This document shows positions 45,996-57,383 of a stretch of 64,000 nt of DNA, in pieces. The stretch lies in the NCBI GenBank assembly GCA_914767715.1, contig OU612070.1:26648025-26712024 (forward strand), read 5' to 3'. Made by a program: the position numbers and the translations under genes. This DNA comes from Membranipora membranacea. Taxonomy: Eukaryota; Bryozoa; Gymnolaemata; Cheilostomatida; Membraniporidae. Below the pieces are notes generated by a model that searched no databases, had not been told where the DNA came from, and saw only the letters and a program-made list of their open reading frames with translations. How positions within the stretch are numbered: the first letter of the stretch is position 1; the number at the start of each line of letters is the position of its first letter.

Positions 45996-46065
45996 GTCTG
46001 AGCCCCCAAGACTTTTGCCCCCAGCCCAACGGCCCCTCAGCGAGGGAAGATCCTCTTACTGTCAG
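45996..46065. repeat. Dispersed repeat, copy 1
   Basis: TAGTCTGAGCCCCCAAGACT followed by TTTGCCC and CGGCCC is repeated with small changes at 56849-56890 (TAGTCTGAGCCTCCCAGACT). The full element boundaries are unclear. Confidence 0.5.
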
Positions 46066-46905
46066 TATTGATGGAGCGTATTACTTGCATAAAGTGGTGA
46101 AATTAAAGCTAGTCATGAATGAAGCCATCTCCACTATTTATTAATAGTATTTTAGTATCTTTGCTTCAAGCATTTACAGGTGTGGTGTAATGTTTTTTTC
46201 ACTAATCCATAAAACACACACTCCTATGGCTTTATTAATGACTTATATTGCTTTCGCAAATTTAACAGAGAGGCTTCATCAGGTAGATTTACATCGCCTC
46301 GGTGCAAAATGATTGATTCCCCCCAGCCTTCAGGTATATGTTTTTGAGTAGCTCGAGAGAATCACAGCTGTACCAAGCTGTGAAAAGGTGGGCTTTTTTA
46401 CAGGCGGTAGTATTATATACTGTAAGCCTGCCTCGGCATTGGTCATTTTCTAGTTTACTTTTGGACTAAGAGTATTGTCTCCTATACTGTAACAATAATC
46501 TGCTTTACGTAAATCGTCAGTTGATTGTGGCTCTTCAAGAGAGGTGGGTAAATTTCTTATTTTTGTCAGTATCAAAAGGGAGTTGGGTCTGCTTTTTGTT
46601 GACCCACATAATTAATACACGACCTAACCATAGCCAGACCATAATGGCCGCAATCGCCATTTCCAAACGTCATTAAGGGCTGGCTGTGAACCTAATCAGG
46701 AAGACTGTCATTTGAAACTTTACATTTGGCTGCTTTGCTCTCAACAGTAATGTTGATGTCTATAGGGATTAGATTACCATAATAATTCCTGGTTTACATT
46801 TTTTCTACAAATCACATAAATCCTGTTTTGAGTTAAAAGTTAATTTACATGGCACGATATTTACATCGATTCTGTTACTAATTGCTGTAATATCTCAAAG
46901 ATTTA

Positions 46906-46919
46906 CCCCCCCCCCCCCC
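46906..46919. repeat. Poly(C) tract
   Basis: A run of about 14 C. Similar G runs occur at 39072-39085 and 50697-50710. Confidence 0.9.
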
Positions 46920-47209
46920 TGTCCTGCTTTCCGGAAAATATTCACCTGGCAATGGCCAGAACCCAATCATTATGAAGATGAGGCCCAGGCATTGGTGATT
47001 TAAAAAAACTTGCAAATAAAATCCAAATTGATCCAGGGTTGTTTGAAGAAATGCCATAGTGTGGTCATTCCTATTAGAATTATGCCACCTACATAATAGA
47101 TATCTCGGTCATAACAGACACCTGTGGCTTAATACTTAATAATGTTGATTCATCAATCAGTTATACCACCAGTAAGGGTGCATTAATGTATGGCCGCAGT
47201 CGCAGGCCC

Positions 47210-47440
47210 GTAGTTATAGGGGAGGCAGGGAGGCACTGCCCCCCCTAGAATGCTAAATAAAGCCGCCCAAAACACAATAGTTGAATAATCCCAGCTTTAT
47301 ACAGACCCCCATTTGGTGTTTTAATACCTGAAAACGCATTTGAAGGCTGGGACTTTGCCTTAGACCACGCAGGAGGAGCTTATAGCACCCCACTTGGTAT
47401 TGCTCAAGTTTTTGCCTCCCCTACTATTTTTTTTCTAAAC
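47210..47440. repeat. Probable dispersed repeat
   Basis: GCAGGCCCGTAGTTATAGGG and GGCACTGCCCCCCCTAGAAT near the left, then TTTTGCCTCCCCTACTATTT before a T run at the right. The GGCCCGTAG + poly-C composition and terminal T run look like a dispersed invertebrate repeat. No second copy lies in this window to confirm it. Confidence 0.35.
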
Positions 47441-48589
47441 TATACGACCATAGAGTTACTGTTGTACGCTCTCATAGAATCAAGTAACCTACCAGCATTA
47501 CTCGTCATATTACACAAATCGCACTAACTTAACCATACGTGTTGTCAACAAAAAATTAACTGGCTGAGCGAGATTTTGTAATACACTTTATTTCGTAACA
47601 TGGCTAATTGCTGTACTCTCGGCTGATCAACCCTGCATGCTTGTCAGGTGGCAGTAAGTAGCAAGTGCTTGTCAGTTGGCAGTCAGTAGCAAGTGCTTGC
47701 CTGCTAATATCAGTGTGTTTCCGTCAGCCTGCAATATTAAATCAGCCACATGAGGGCTCTAAACTGCTGCCACACACTAGATCTTGTTTTGATTTCTCCT
47801 GATGCTGCTGATAATAATTGTGAACAAAGGCTTGGAGAGTCAATCATTGATTCACTCATTCATTCATTCATGAGGTTGTCATTGAGAATGTTGATCACTT
47901 ATCGAGAGGAATATATTGCAGGATGTACACTTATAATATTTGTAAGCCCTGTTATTATGTATGCCTATTAAATATTTGTAGCTGTGAGAATAAGACGAGT
48001 TGATTTCATTGCTGCAGTGAGAGCCTAGTGCTGGAGGTGTATCTACAGGGTATCTAATGACTGCTGACCAGTTACTAAATAAACAGGAAAAAGTGCAAAG
48101 CTTCGAGAACAGAGAGATTGACTTTTGTTAGCTCAAAACTTAGTACAAGAGGATATATCATCCTATACAAACACAATCACATCTGAGTCAACATTCTACA
48201 CAGCAAGATTCGGCAGCAAGTCGAGGTTAATCACAGAAGCTGCCTCTCTTTTGGTTGTTTCTACGCTATATTAAAACTATAAATACTACGGCATGCTGAC
48301 ACTAAAATCTACAAGGATAATCACTTTATTCCAATCTCAAACTTTGGGACTAGTCGGATATACTGCCTGCTTACTCGACCAGTGATATACACCGCTGACT
48401 GCGCTGACAGAGAATGTCCAACAATGGACCAGGTTTGTCTGTTTAAGTCTTTAGCGTACTTGGTTTATACAAATACTAGAATATCCTCTCATTTAGTTGC
48501 ATTAATGACACCAACTGAACCCATTATTGTCAGGTGTCCTATCTTACCTGGAATCTTATCTCTGATGGACTTCTGATGGATGGGCATAT

Positions 48590-48720
48590 ACTGGTGGATT
48601 GGTTGGGTTGGTGGGATCAGTTGAATTGGTGGGATTGGTAGGGTTGTTGGGATCGGTTGGGTCGGTTGAATCTTTGGGTTGTTGGGCCGGTTTGGTTTAT
48701 GGGATTGGTCATAGCGATCG
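48590..48720. repeat. Degenerate G/T-rich tandem repeat
   Basis: Irregular units such as GGGATTGGTAGGGTTGTT and GGGATCGGTTGGGTCGGTTG recur at about 9-bp spacing. The paired GGG runs on the plus strand could form a G-quadruplex. Both strands read as low-complexity peptides and no gene is inferred. Confidence 0.6.
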
Positions 48721-51497
48721 ATTGAGTCGTTGGGGTTACTTGGCAAAGTTTTATCAATCTCAGATACAAAGTGACTCGTTGCTAGTTTAAAGTAGCACTC
48801 AGATACTGTTTTGTTTCAGTGTCCAATGTGCTGAATGGGTGCAAGCATTCCTTCGCTTTGACACCTAGGTACAACAATCTCTTTCATTGAGACATACAAA
48901 TACACCTGTAATCCATTTCAGACTTATTCAATGAGATTATCTTGTCATGTTTGGATGTAAACATGGCCTGACATTTATGAGAGATGCATTGAGCAAAAAC
49001 CAACATGATTAAAAGTCAGTTTGGAAAAGAATTGCCGATGGTTACAGTTACATCTCCTCAAGAAGGCAGACAAATCGTTTTTACAAAGTGCTTTCTGCGT
49101 ATTCAAAATATCAGACCCCAGTCCAAAAGTACAAATTTAGGAGTTATTTTTGGCATTTTAGCAATTGAATGAGAAGAGAAGTTTACATAATGTGATTGGG
49201 AAAGAATTATTATATAGCTGGTGCTAAATGTTAATTAGTTTACAGAAGGGTATCAGCTACAAACATAAGATGAACATGTTTGTATAATGTAATCATTAGT
49301 AAATAAGCTAGTTCATAACATGACAAGGGGTACAAACATGGTTAAAAATACATTTTGACACCCAATATTATAAGATTATACTATGGTTCCAGGCTTTGCA
49401 ACTAGTGAACAGGCTATCAAAATTCCTACAACACTTGCACCGCATTACACAAAGCCTCATGCAGGCATAGGCTAATATTCATAGTTCATAAGCCTAAGAT
49501 TTGCCTTTCGCGTTCAATACCCTGGGGTTTAAACCAGCTGATCAATGGGACAAGCTCCATGATAATTACATAATATAGATTGTGCTCATTAAATGTCAGA
49601 AAAATTATAGAGGAAAATATTCCCAATTATCACTGCCATGCAGCGCCAGGTTGAACTTCCAAACAAACACTTCGCCTTACATGTGGTACCAACTCACTTA
49701 TTGTAGGAGAGATCGGCACCCTGCGTCTCATTGAAGTATCATAATAGAATCACGCTTGAGCCAGCTAAGCCGCCAAGCTGTCTAGGCTCCCAATGACTTA
49801 CTCTGCATTGGATCCCGTGTAATCCATTGCCCTTCTGCATTGCATAAGGAACTATGTGGGATATGGTTTAAAATTTATAAAAGTCATGCAAACAAGCTGT
49901 TTCATCATAATATCTCCGCTTGCAAAATGGCGCGGGTAACAGTTTCAGCTCTCATTGCTGAACAAAATTATCATCTGTCCCTTTGCGTTTTTTTGATACC
50001 ATAATCATGGAACTAATATTATTAAATATTAGTATGTTGTACTGATGATCGAAGTAAAAGTTGCTTTAACCTAACTATAAGCCAGGACGTATAGTCAGCT
50101 GAGATTTTGAAATGCAAAGACATTGCAGATTTGACTAAGTTATCTGCACCACACATTGAGATATGATACTTTGTAGCTTTCAATCCTTTGACAATGATAA
50201 AGCAAATCTGATAAAATTACATCTGACATCTGTTAGATGATACGCTGTCCACAGCTCCAATTAGTATCAGTCATTAATAAATCATAGGGTAGTGACTAGT
50301 GACTAGTGAGACACACTAATGGCTTACAGGCAAACCAATCTCATCACTTATTTATAATCGCAACCGTAGAAATAATATAAGTCACTTACTCTCTGATAGT
50401 GTATTAATTTACTCTATAAATATGACAACATGGTCATGGTCGTAGTTTAGGCATATGATTGGGAAGGCAATGTGCTTGTGCTAGAGTGAGTAAAACACCC
50501 AAACAAAACAGCTAGGGTGCTACACGCTCCTGTGGGTCTCGGGCTAAGACCCAGCTGCCTAGGCTAAGCTAAAGAGTGACTGGAAATCCGATTGGTTCTT
50601 TAATTATAATGTTTTAGACAACTATATTTAACGTCCCAGCAAGGCAGAACTCCCTTCATTGCTCCCTGCTGCTTCTAGAACTACAGGCTTTGCGCAGGGG
50701 GGGGGGGGGCTGTCGGACAGATGAGCAAGAGTTTAGGGGCTCAAACTACAACTTTAAGCATCCCAAATCTATTGCTATTGTATGGAGATTTGTGTTAGAT
50801 AAGAGAATAGACTAATTCAGTTAATCACATGTGCAGCTGTTGAGTCAGATTCGTTACTATAGCTTCCTACACACTGAATGAATTGGAAGACTCTTGCTTT
50901 ATTTGGGAGTAGTTGCAAGGCTTGTTTACTTGTCCAGCAGTCTGTTTGGCTTGGCACATTAACCTAGTTCTGGGATTATATCACTATATTGTGTGAGTCA
51001 ATCAAAGGGAATCCTTTTCATCAAACTGCAATGTTGAACTGCTGGACCCATACAAACATATTACTCGGCGGCCTCTAATTGCTTGATAAGACTTTTCCAA
51101 TTAATGTCAGAATCTGGGGATAATTGATGAGTGGGCGGTCATTGTCACGGTGAGGTAGGACCTGGGTATTGCGTATTTGGTATTACCTGTATAATTGGAT
51201 TGCTCCCTGAAGAGCTTGATTAGAATTTAATTTTTCAGTTGGAGCCCCAAGACTTTTAATGTACCCCTCCTCCCTCAACCCAGGCCTAGATCAAGCAATT
51301 TGCCAGCATTTAGGGTTTGAGCTGCTGGCCTTCACCAGCGTCTCACCAGTAGAAAGGGTATCAGCGGACGGCGAGCAAATAGGATCAAACTTGTTCAAAG
51401 CCAGGCCAATATTAGCTTATTATTCTGTAACAGCAAAGTTTAATGTAACTTTTTATATTGGTAAGGTATATTATTACCACTGCTGTATTGTTGACAG

Positions 51498-51621
51498 ATA
51501 AGAATGGTAGCAGCTGTGATAAAGTGACAGAGAATGAGGATATAGTAATAGCGATCACTCCTGAGGAGCCAATCAATGAGAAGTCTGCTAAGGTCAAGTA
51601 CCAGATGAGCGAAGAGGAAAG
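51498..51621 (+). CDS. STUM: SPEC3/Stum-like membrane protein, first identified exon
   Basis: Acceptor tattgttgacag, donor GAAAG|GTAAGG, phase 1 in and phase 2 out. It encodes an acidic cytoplasmic-type segment (CDKVTENEDIVIAITPEEPI, ending KYQMSEEER). An upstream exon with the start codon must exist because the exon begins with two bases of a split codon; it was not found. Confidence 0.6.
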
Positions 51622-52046
51622 GTAAGGTCGCTCAGGCCGTATAATCATTCCTTACACCATTAAAAGTGGCTTCATACCCATGACCGAGAGTGTATCCTAC
51701 TCACACTGGATTTAGGTTACACATACACGCTAAATCTGACTGATATGTAAAAGTATCTCTGCCTTTACGATCGTTTGACACAAACGAATCATTGTAGCTT
51801 TGGCAGCGGAAAAAACCGGAATTATTAACAGACAGACAGCTTGTCGATTTTACACTCTTTTATATCCAGAATTTCATTAGAGAAAATGGCTCTAAAAAGT
51901 GACTGACTATTGTCAAGGGAAATATTTGGCCTTTTGAAATAAATCTTTTACGTCAGGCCAACAAACATAGGCAGTGATTCAGACAGGTATTCTGACCGGG
52001 CTGCATCTCCTCATGCACTAAGATTAAAACCATTATTTCATTTCAG

Positions 52047-52189
52047 AATGAGGCCAGGAGTGGCAACTGGAAAATATGAGATAATGGTAAAAGAGAAAAA
52101 AGGATTCTTTGGTTCTGCCATTCCAACAAAGTTACCATGCTGTGTGGCTATACTATTCTGCTTTCTAAACTGTGTAGCTCCCGGAATAG
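52047..52189 (+). CDS. STUM: SPEC3/Stum-like membrane protein, second identified exon
   Basis: Acceptor tttcatttcag and donor AATAG|GTATGT. It encodes MRPGVATGKYEIMVKEKKGF and then IPTKLPCCVAILFCFLNCVA + PGIG. The last part is the first hydrophobic segment and the start of the SPEC3/Stum signature (a Cys-containing helix with LN..APG.GT). Drosophila Stum is needed for mechanical sensing in proprioceptive neurons and SPEC3 is a ciliary-cell protein of sea urchin; the role here is inferred only from family. Confidence 0.75.
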
Positions 52190-52297
52190 GTATGTAGTTT
52201 ATGTATCATCCTGTCCTGATGTTGGGTGTGAACTATTTTACTGTCATGTGTAGCAATTTCATTTACTGTTAATTAAAATTTCTGTAATAATTTTCAG

Positions 52298-52467
52298 GTA
52301 CATTATGCAGTGCGCCGTTTAGTCTCTGTGATGTAAAAGCATCAAAGAAGAAGAAAGTGCGAAATTTCTGTGTAAATATACTGGCGGGAGTTTTACAGCT
52401 CATCACGGCGATTCTGCTCGTTGGCTGGTTATGGAGTATTCTATGGGCTATAGAGTTTCTAAAACCT
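52298..52467 (+). CDS. STUM: SPEC3/Stum-like membrane protein, third identified exon
   Basis: Phase joins exon two to give PGIGTLCSAPFSLCDV, a basic stretch KASKKKKVRN, then a second hydrophobic helix (NILAGVLQLITAILLVGWLW + SILWAIEFL). LQ..TA...L.GW.WSI.W is the strongest part of the family signature. The protein is a small two-pass membrane protein. Confidence 0.8.
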
Positions 52468-52831
52468 GTGAGTAGAGACATTAAGTGGTTCAATTTAAGT
52501 TTCTCACATAATATAAGTCAGCTGGCCAGAGGTTGCAGAGGGAATGACTGAAAACAACCCTTAGCTCATGGTTACTAACTGATGACCTGTGTGTTGTGAA
52601 GTGGTATGGTCACTGATTCTTCAAACATGTTTCCAAAACAACAGGCAGTCACAAACTCCCTGATGATACAAGCTAGAAATGACAAGTATTCCAATAATTG
52701 TCTGCCCTTGAAAATAGAGGGGAAAACTCCTCTATTTTGTGGGAAAATTACATTGTAACATTTCAAATACTGTACTATACCTATACAACTGTACCTGTCA
52801 AACCTTCCACATTACTCTTGTGATTTTGCAG

Positions 52832-52861
52832 CTGAAAGGAGAATCTTTTGAAGACCCCTGA
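52832..52861 (+). CDS. STUM: SPEC3/Stum-like membrane protein, terminal exon
   Basis: A 30-bp exon after acceptor gattttgcag encodes LKGESFEDP and a TGA stop, in phase with the preceding exon. A poly(A) signal AATAAA lies at 53455-53460. Confidence 0.65.
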   Translation: MKGESFEDP

Positions 52862-53659
52862 TCACTCAGGTTACACTCTTGAATGACACAAAACTTCTGC
52901 AGACGAGACCCTACTATCATGAAAACCTTATCAATGGAGACAATGCCATCATCATTCTGGCCAGTTTCAGAGGACGATTGACTTTTTCAGAATCTCTATG
53001 GGAAAAACCAAATTATCATTCTGCTCTCAATGTTTGGCTTAATATGTGTAACATTCAGTGAATGTATATAATGCCATGAGGGCCTCATGTTGAGCACATG
53101 ACCATTTATTTGTATTATATTGGACATCATGTGTTCAAACAACGCTGAGTTGATATTATGACCCTATGATTCAGATTACACTGGCATTTTATCTCTTGGA
53201 AAAGTTCTACTACTGACATAGAGCACATTTGTAATATACGGATCTCTTTGTTCATTAATAGCAGGTATCCTTTTCTTATTGCCTGCCCTACATGAGCTCA
53301 ATAGTTCCATCACTCATATTATACTACTACTTTAGCTGCTACAATCAAAATAATTATACTTTTGTATCATAGCTGACATACATGTATTTGCACTATTGAG
53401 TGCCGAGTGGTAGTAAAAACATGATTATATCAATATTTAATATGTGTGTATTACAATAAATACTACTATGGAACCTCAAATAAGAGACAAAAATAAGAAT
53501 ACTTTTGTACAAAGATGCATTGGAATGGCATTGCCGAATTTTCAAATAGTGAGTGGTAATAAATGGTAATCATAGTGAAATAAATGTAATATAAGGTATG
53601 AGCTATCTTGTCGGAGTGGAAAGCAAACACATGAAACAATGATTCCCATCAGAGAGTGC
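52862..53659. other. 3' UTR and intergenic region after the Stum-like gene
   Basis: Probably 3' UTR up to the AATAAA near 53455, then AT-rich sequence. No gene or repeat was recognised. Confidence 0.45.
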
Positions 53660-54197
53660 TTAAAGACTTTGTTTGAGGCTGCTCTTTTGTTTCACATCTT
53701 ATTCTCCATATTTTATTCTATCATGTGAGCGATTTTCAGCTTTAGAATCAAAATATTGAGGAAGTTATGGCCTCTCAAACTTCCAGGGTGATTGCCTTCA
53801 ATCGGCATTGGGAATAAGCGGATGTTTCCCCTGGGGTATGTCACAGCCATAGACATGTGACATAGACATTATGAGTTATTAGTTAATACACTAATAATCA
53901 CAAAGATAAGGTCTTGATCGAAATTAGGACCTGGGTGGGAATCAAACCCGGGTCCCCTTACCAATAGGCAACGACGCTACCATCACGCCACTTGGACCAA
54001 CTAGGTTAGCTAGCTGTGACGTACCCTAGGGATTGCCGGCTGATTCTTACTGCCGATAAATTGCCGTCACCTTGGAAGTTTGAGAGGCCATAACTTCCTC
54101 AATATTTGGATTCTAAAGCTGAAAATCGCTCACATGATAGAATAAAATATGGAGAATAAGATGTGATACGTAGAGCAGCCTCAAACAAAGTCTTTAA
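53660..54197. mobile_element. TTAA-bounded foldback element with tRNA-like core (copy 2)
   Basis: 538 bp from TTAAAGACTTTGTTTGAGGC to the inverted end GCCTCAAACAAAGTCTTTAA. Terminal inverted repeats are about 140 bp and include ATTCTATCATGTGAGCGATT and TTATGGCCTCTCAAACTTCC. On the minus strand the core has GTGGCGTGATGGTAGCG followed by GGGTTTGATTCCCACCC, a good match to tRNA A and B boxes. The terminal TTAA fits piggyBac-type insertion. It is related to 7809-8238, which lacks the outer ends. Confidence 0.8.
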
Positions 54198-54755
54198 CAT
54201 AGAGCGGACTCCGATCACACATTCATCCAGTAATGTAAGTCAAAGTATAAATGTGTCTCTACTCTAAAGGTCCAAGCACCAATCAAAAGTTCAATAATAA
54301 TTTCAGTTTGATCACAATGCATAGGTTGAGAATTGGGATGAGGAGATAGCCAGCATGTGTGGCTGTTGTACAACGCATCAGATAAGATAATACAGGGACT
54401 GATTAGAGATGTGATTAAATAATATTCATTCAAACATGTGACTTTTTCCTAATAACTTTTACACCCCATCAGCTTTTTGTAAAGCTTAGTGGGCCTAAAG
54501 CAATTTTGATATTTCAGAATACCACCTCCTTCTGGCACAGAGCAAGATGATCAAATCACTCACAATTGTCACATTGTACCGCATCCCTAGCTGATGTCAA
54601 AACAGCTACTCTCGTTGTTTGACTTGTCAATCACTTCATTGTCATTACTGGTAAGGTAGTGCGATGCTCTGCAGTGTAGCTCCTCATATATAAGTGGCAC
54701 ATCTCGTCAGAGTGGTAATAGGTAAGGGGCTAGCCCTCTGGATCTATTGTATAGG

Positions 54756-54989
54756 TTAGCAGCACCCACCATCTGTAGATTTCTTAGTTTTAAGGTTGAT
54801 AGTTTCACCGACTGGTTTTTGTCTAGTATCCATTTTGCCCTCGCACTCTTTGAATGTTTTGACAGCTGATACGAAGGCTAGGTCTACATTAGTATTGTCT
54901 TTAGCTGATGTTTCAAAGTAAGGCATATTGTGCTCCTGACACCAGAGCTGTGCCTCATCTGTCGTAACGGCTCGGTTAGGGAGGTCTAC
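54756..54989 (-). CDS. RAB9: RAB9 small GTPase, exon 3
   Basis: Acceptor atttacag; it encodes 77 residues to a TAA stop. VDLPNRAV completes the G4 box (GNK|VD), and FETSAKD is the G5 box. The C-terminus ends DGGCC, a double-cysteine geranylgeranylation site that anchors the protein to late-endosome and trans-Golgi membranes. Whole product: 211 aa, the usual Rab9 size is about 200. Confidence 0.95.
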   Translation of the reverse strand, partial: VDLPNRAVTTDEAQLWCQEHNMPYFETSAKDNTNVDLAFVSAVKTFKECEGKMDTRQKPVGETINLKTKKSTDGGCC

Positions 54990-56301
54990 CTGTAAATGTA
55001 CAGAAAATTAGAATCCTGCAGTCGCAATAAAATACTAGCCAATTCTCTAACTGATGAGGCAAATCTGGAGAATTAATATCACATCATTTGTACATTCATG
55101 GCACATTGATATCCATTCGGCATGACACAACAGTGTTTTGTGTTTTGTAATGGTAGCCTGGGACTAGGATCTTCTTCTGATACTAGTCATGTTAACACAT
55201 CATTGGTAGATAACAGTGTAATATAGGTATCACAACCAACAGTAAGTGTAACATGTATTGGAAGGTACAGTCGCATAAACCAGTGGTCTAAAGGAAGATA
55301 AGTCTTTTCTCTGTTGACTAGATCCCTGTGATAGCTTAGATCAAACGCAGCAAGAAACATTCCCAAGACAATATCACAAAGATGTGAGTGTCATGGTGTT
55401 TAATGGTATTAAGTTGTGTTGAAAGCATGTTAAACTTGTTCGACACTGTTGCACAAACATCTTGTAGTAAATACTTTGGATAAAATTAGCTGAGTAAAGT
55501 TTGTTCTGTATAAATCCTGAAATCATCTCTGATTTATGTAATAAATTAGCTCTTACAGTGTAGAATATGAATGTCATGACCACATGACCAGATAATAAAC
55601 TTTGTACTCACAGCCCTTATAATTCAATGTCTGTTACGGCATGGCTACACAGCCATCATAGTTATAAAGTATAAAAATAAAAATGGTTTTGGCTAGTTAT
55701 CTAATATCCCATAATACCTGCCATGATAGTGTCAGGCATTATCATTCCAGCTTCAATTTTCTCATGATAAATCCTTTGTTGTTACCATTAAAGGAAAACT
55801 CTCTTCCCTTCAAATATGATGATGTTACCGTTAAGAGACATCATAAATCAGGTATCATAGAGATCTACATTTAATTGTATCTTCTTGTTCAGAACATCCC
55901 AAACTCACTATAGCTGTTTATAATAGACAACTCGCAGAGGACCGATTTTTTTGAACTGGATACATATTATCATATATGTGTAATTTGCGTGTTGCAATGT
56001 ACTTTTTCATCTCAAAACCCGTTATCAGTTACAATACAATGAGATAAATTCACATACAAAGATTACATTGTTGGTCTTCTAAATTGACCAAACCATTATT
56101 ATTCAGTATATAGCCCCTCATTGGTAAGCTAGTATACAGTGAGAACTTGTCAGTATTAAGATGATGAATGATGAACACTGTAGTATTTGTCACCTATGAC
56201 CACACTGATGTCAAATATAAGGAGAGAGAATGATGAAGCTATGTGAACACTGTCACCTTTTGATGACACAAGTCATATTATGATGACACACCAATGCCTA
56301 C

Positions 56302-56499
56302 CTTATTGCCTATGACTAGAAAAGGAAAGCAGCTGGAGTCGGGTACGTCAGCGTAGTAGTTAAACTCATCACGCCATGAGATGAGGTTTTTAAATGATTG
56401 TCTATCCTCTACACTGAACGTCAGCATACAGCAGTCGCTGCCTCTGTAGAAAGGTGTCCTCAAACTCTTAAATCTCTCCTGCCCAGCAGTGTCCCATAT
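56302..56499 (-). CDS. RAB9: RAB9 small GTPase, exon 2
   Basis: 198 bp in phase 0 at both ends. It begins with IWDTAGQERF (G3/switch II) and continues LRTPFYRGSDCCMLTFSVED and NYYADVPDSSCFPFLVIGNK. TPFYRGSDCC and YYADV are characteristic of Rab9 within the Rab family. Rab9 directs recycling of mannose-6-phosphate receptors from late endosomes to the Golgi. Confidence 0.95.
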
Positions 56500-57179
56500 C
56501 TACATCATACAGTGATAGGCATTATCACTCAGGGTGTCATATGGGCTTAGTAATAACGTGCCCCACTAGATGCTCATCAGACTAAATATGTTTAATATCA
56601 GTAGCCAAGAAATGGTAACACATTGTCTTATTTGGAGTTAGGAATCAGTATCACATGATTCCTGAATATAATGCCAACAAAATTAAAACATAATAGATCG
56701 GTGAATCAGCATAATATAAGCTGAACTGTTTAGGATCCGCCAGCAAGGAAACTTTTCACTTCCAACTCTGAGCTCAACCTAACAGAGGAGTAAAATTTAG
56801 ACAAAAAGATGTTAGGCCTACGCATATTTCTTACTGTCTCCATTAAACATAGTCTGAGCCTCCCAGACTTTTGCCCGACGGCCCAATGCAGTAAATATAT
56901 GCCTGCGCTAAAGTCTGCTATTTCATTTGAATGCAAGTACAGTCCCTTTTTGAGAGGTTTACCAGGTATACTATACTATAACACACAAGGAAGTTAGCTG
57001 TCTGGTTTATAATATAACAGGCCTTAAAATGTGAACTGCACTCAGCAGGAGAATGAGCAATGTCTACTTCCTCAAACTTGCAACCTGCAACAAGCCACTA
57101 TCAGTTAATATACTTAGTATGATTGGTCCCTCAATGACGGAAAAGTGGACTAGTGTGATTAGTCAGCAATAACTCTTAC

Positions 57180-57383
57180 CTGTATAGTATAGGATAGATC
57201 ATCTACTGCTACTTCTTTATTCAAGAATTCTACTCCGATTGTGTGGAAGGATTGAGCGTCAAACTTGTTGCTCACATATCTGTTCATGAGAGAAGATTTA
57301 CCGACTTTACCATCTCCGAGTAAGACAACCTTGAGAAGTCTGCTTCTCGAGGGATTTCTGTTCATTGTTACTGATACGGACAT
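57180..57383 (-). CDS. RAB9: RAB9 small GTPase, exon 1
   Basis: ATG at 57383 (a second ATG six codons later is possible), donor ACAG|GTAAGAG. The P loop is GDGKVGKSSL and switch I is FHTIGVEFLNKEV. FHTIGVEFLNK is essentially identical to vertebrate Rab9 as I recall it. All GTP-binding residues look intact. Confidence 0.95.

Larger units (their letters stand above)
41364..51497. other. Long gene-poor stretch between WDR81 and the Stum gene
   Basis: It should contain the missing first exon or exons of WDR81 (minus strand, roughly 41.4-44 kb) and upstream exons of the Stum-like gene (plus strand). Weak minus-strand candidates with plausible acceptors exist near 42.3-42.8 kb (MHPEYQGSCLGVTK) and 43.8-43.9 kb (NRKHLPRLWRGQLLQGGLIP). 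Neither could be joined in phase or matched convincingly. Otherwise it holds hairpins, homopolymers and dispersed repeats listed separately. Confidence 0.4.
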
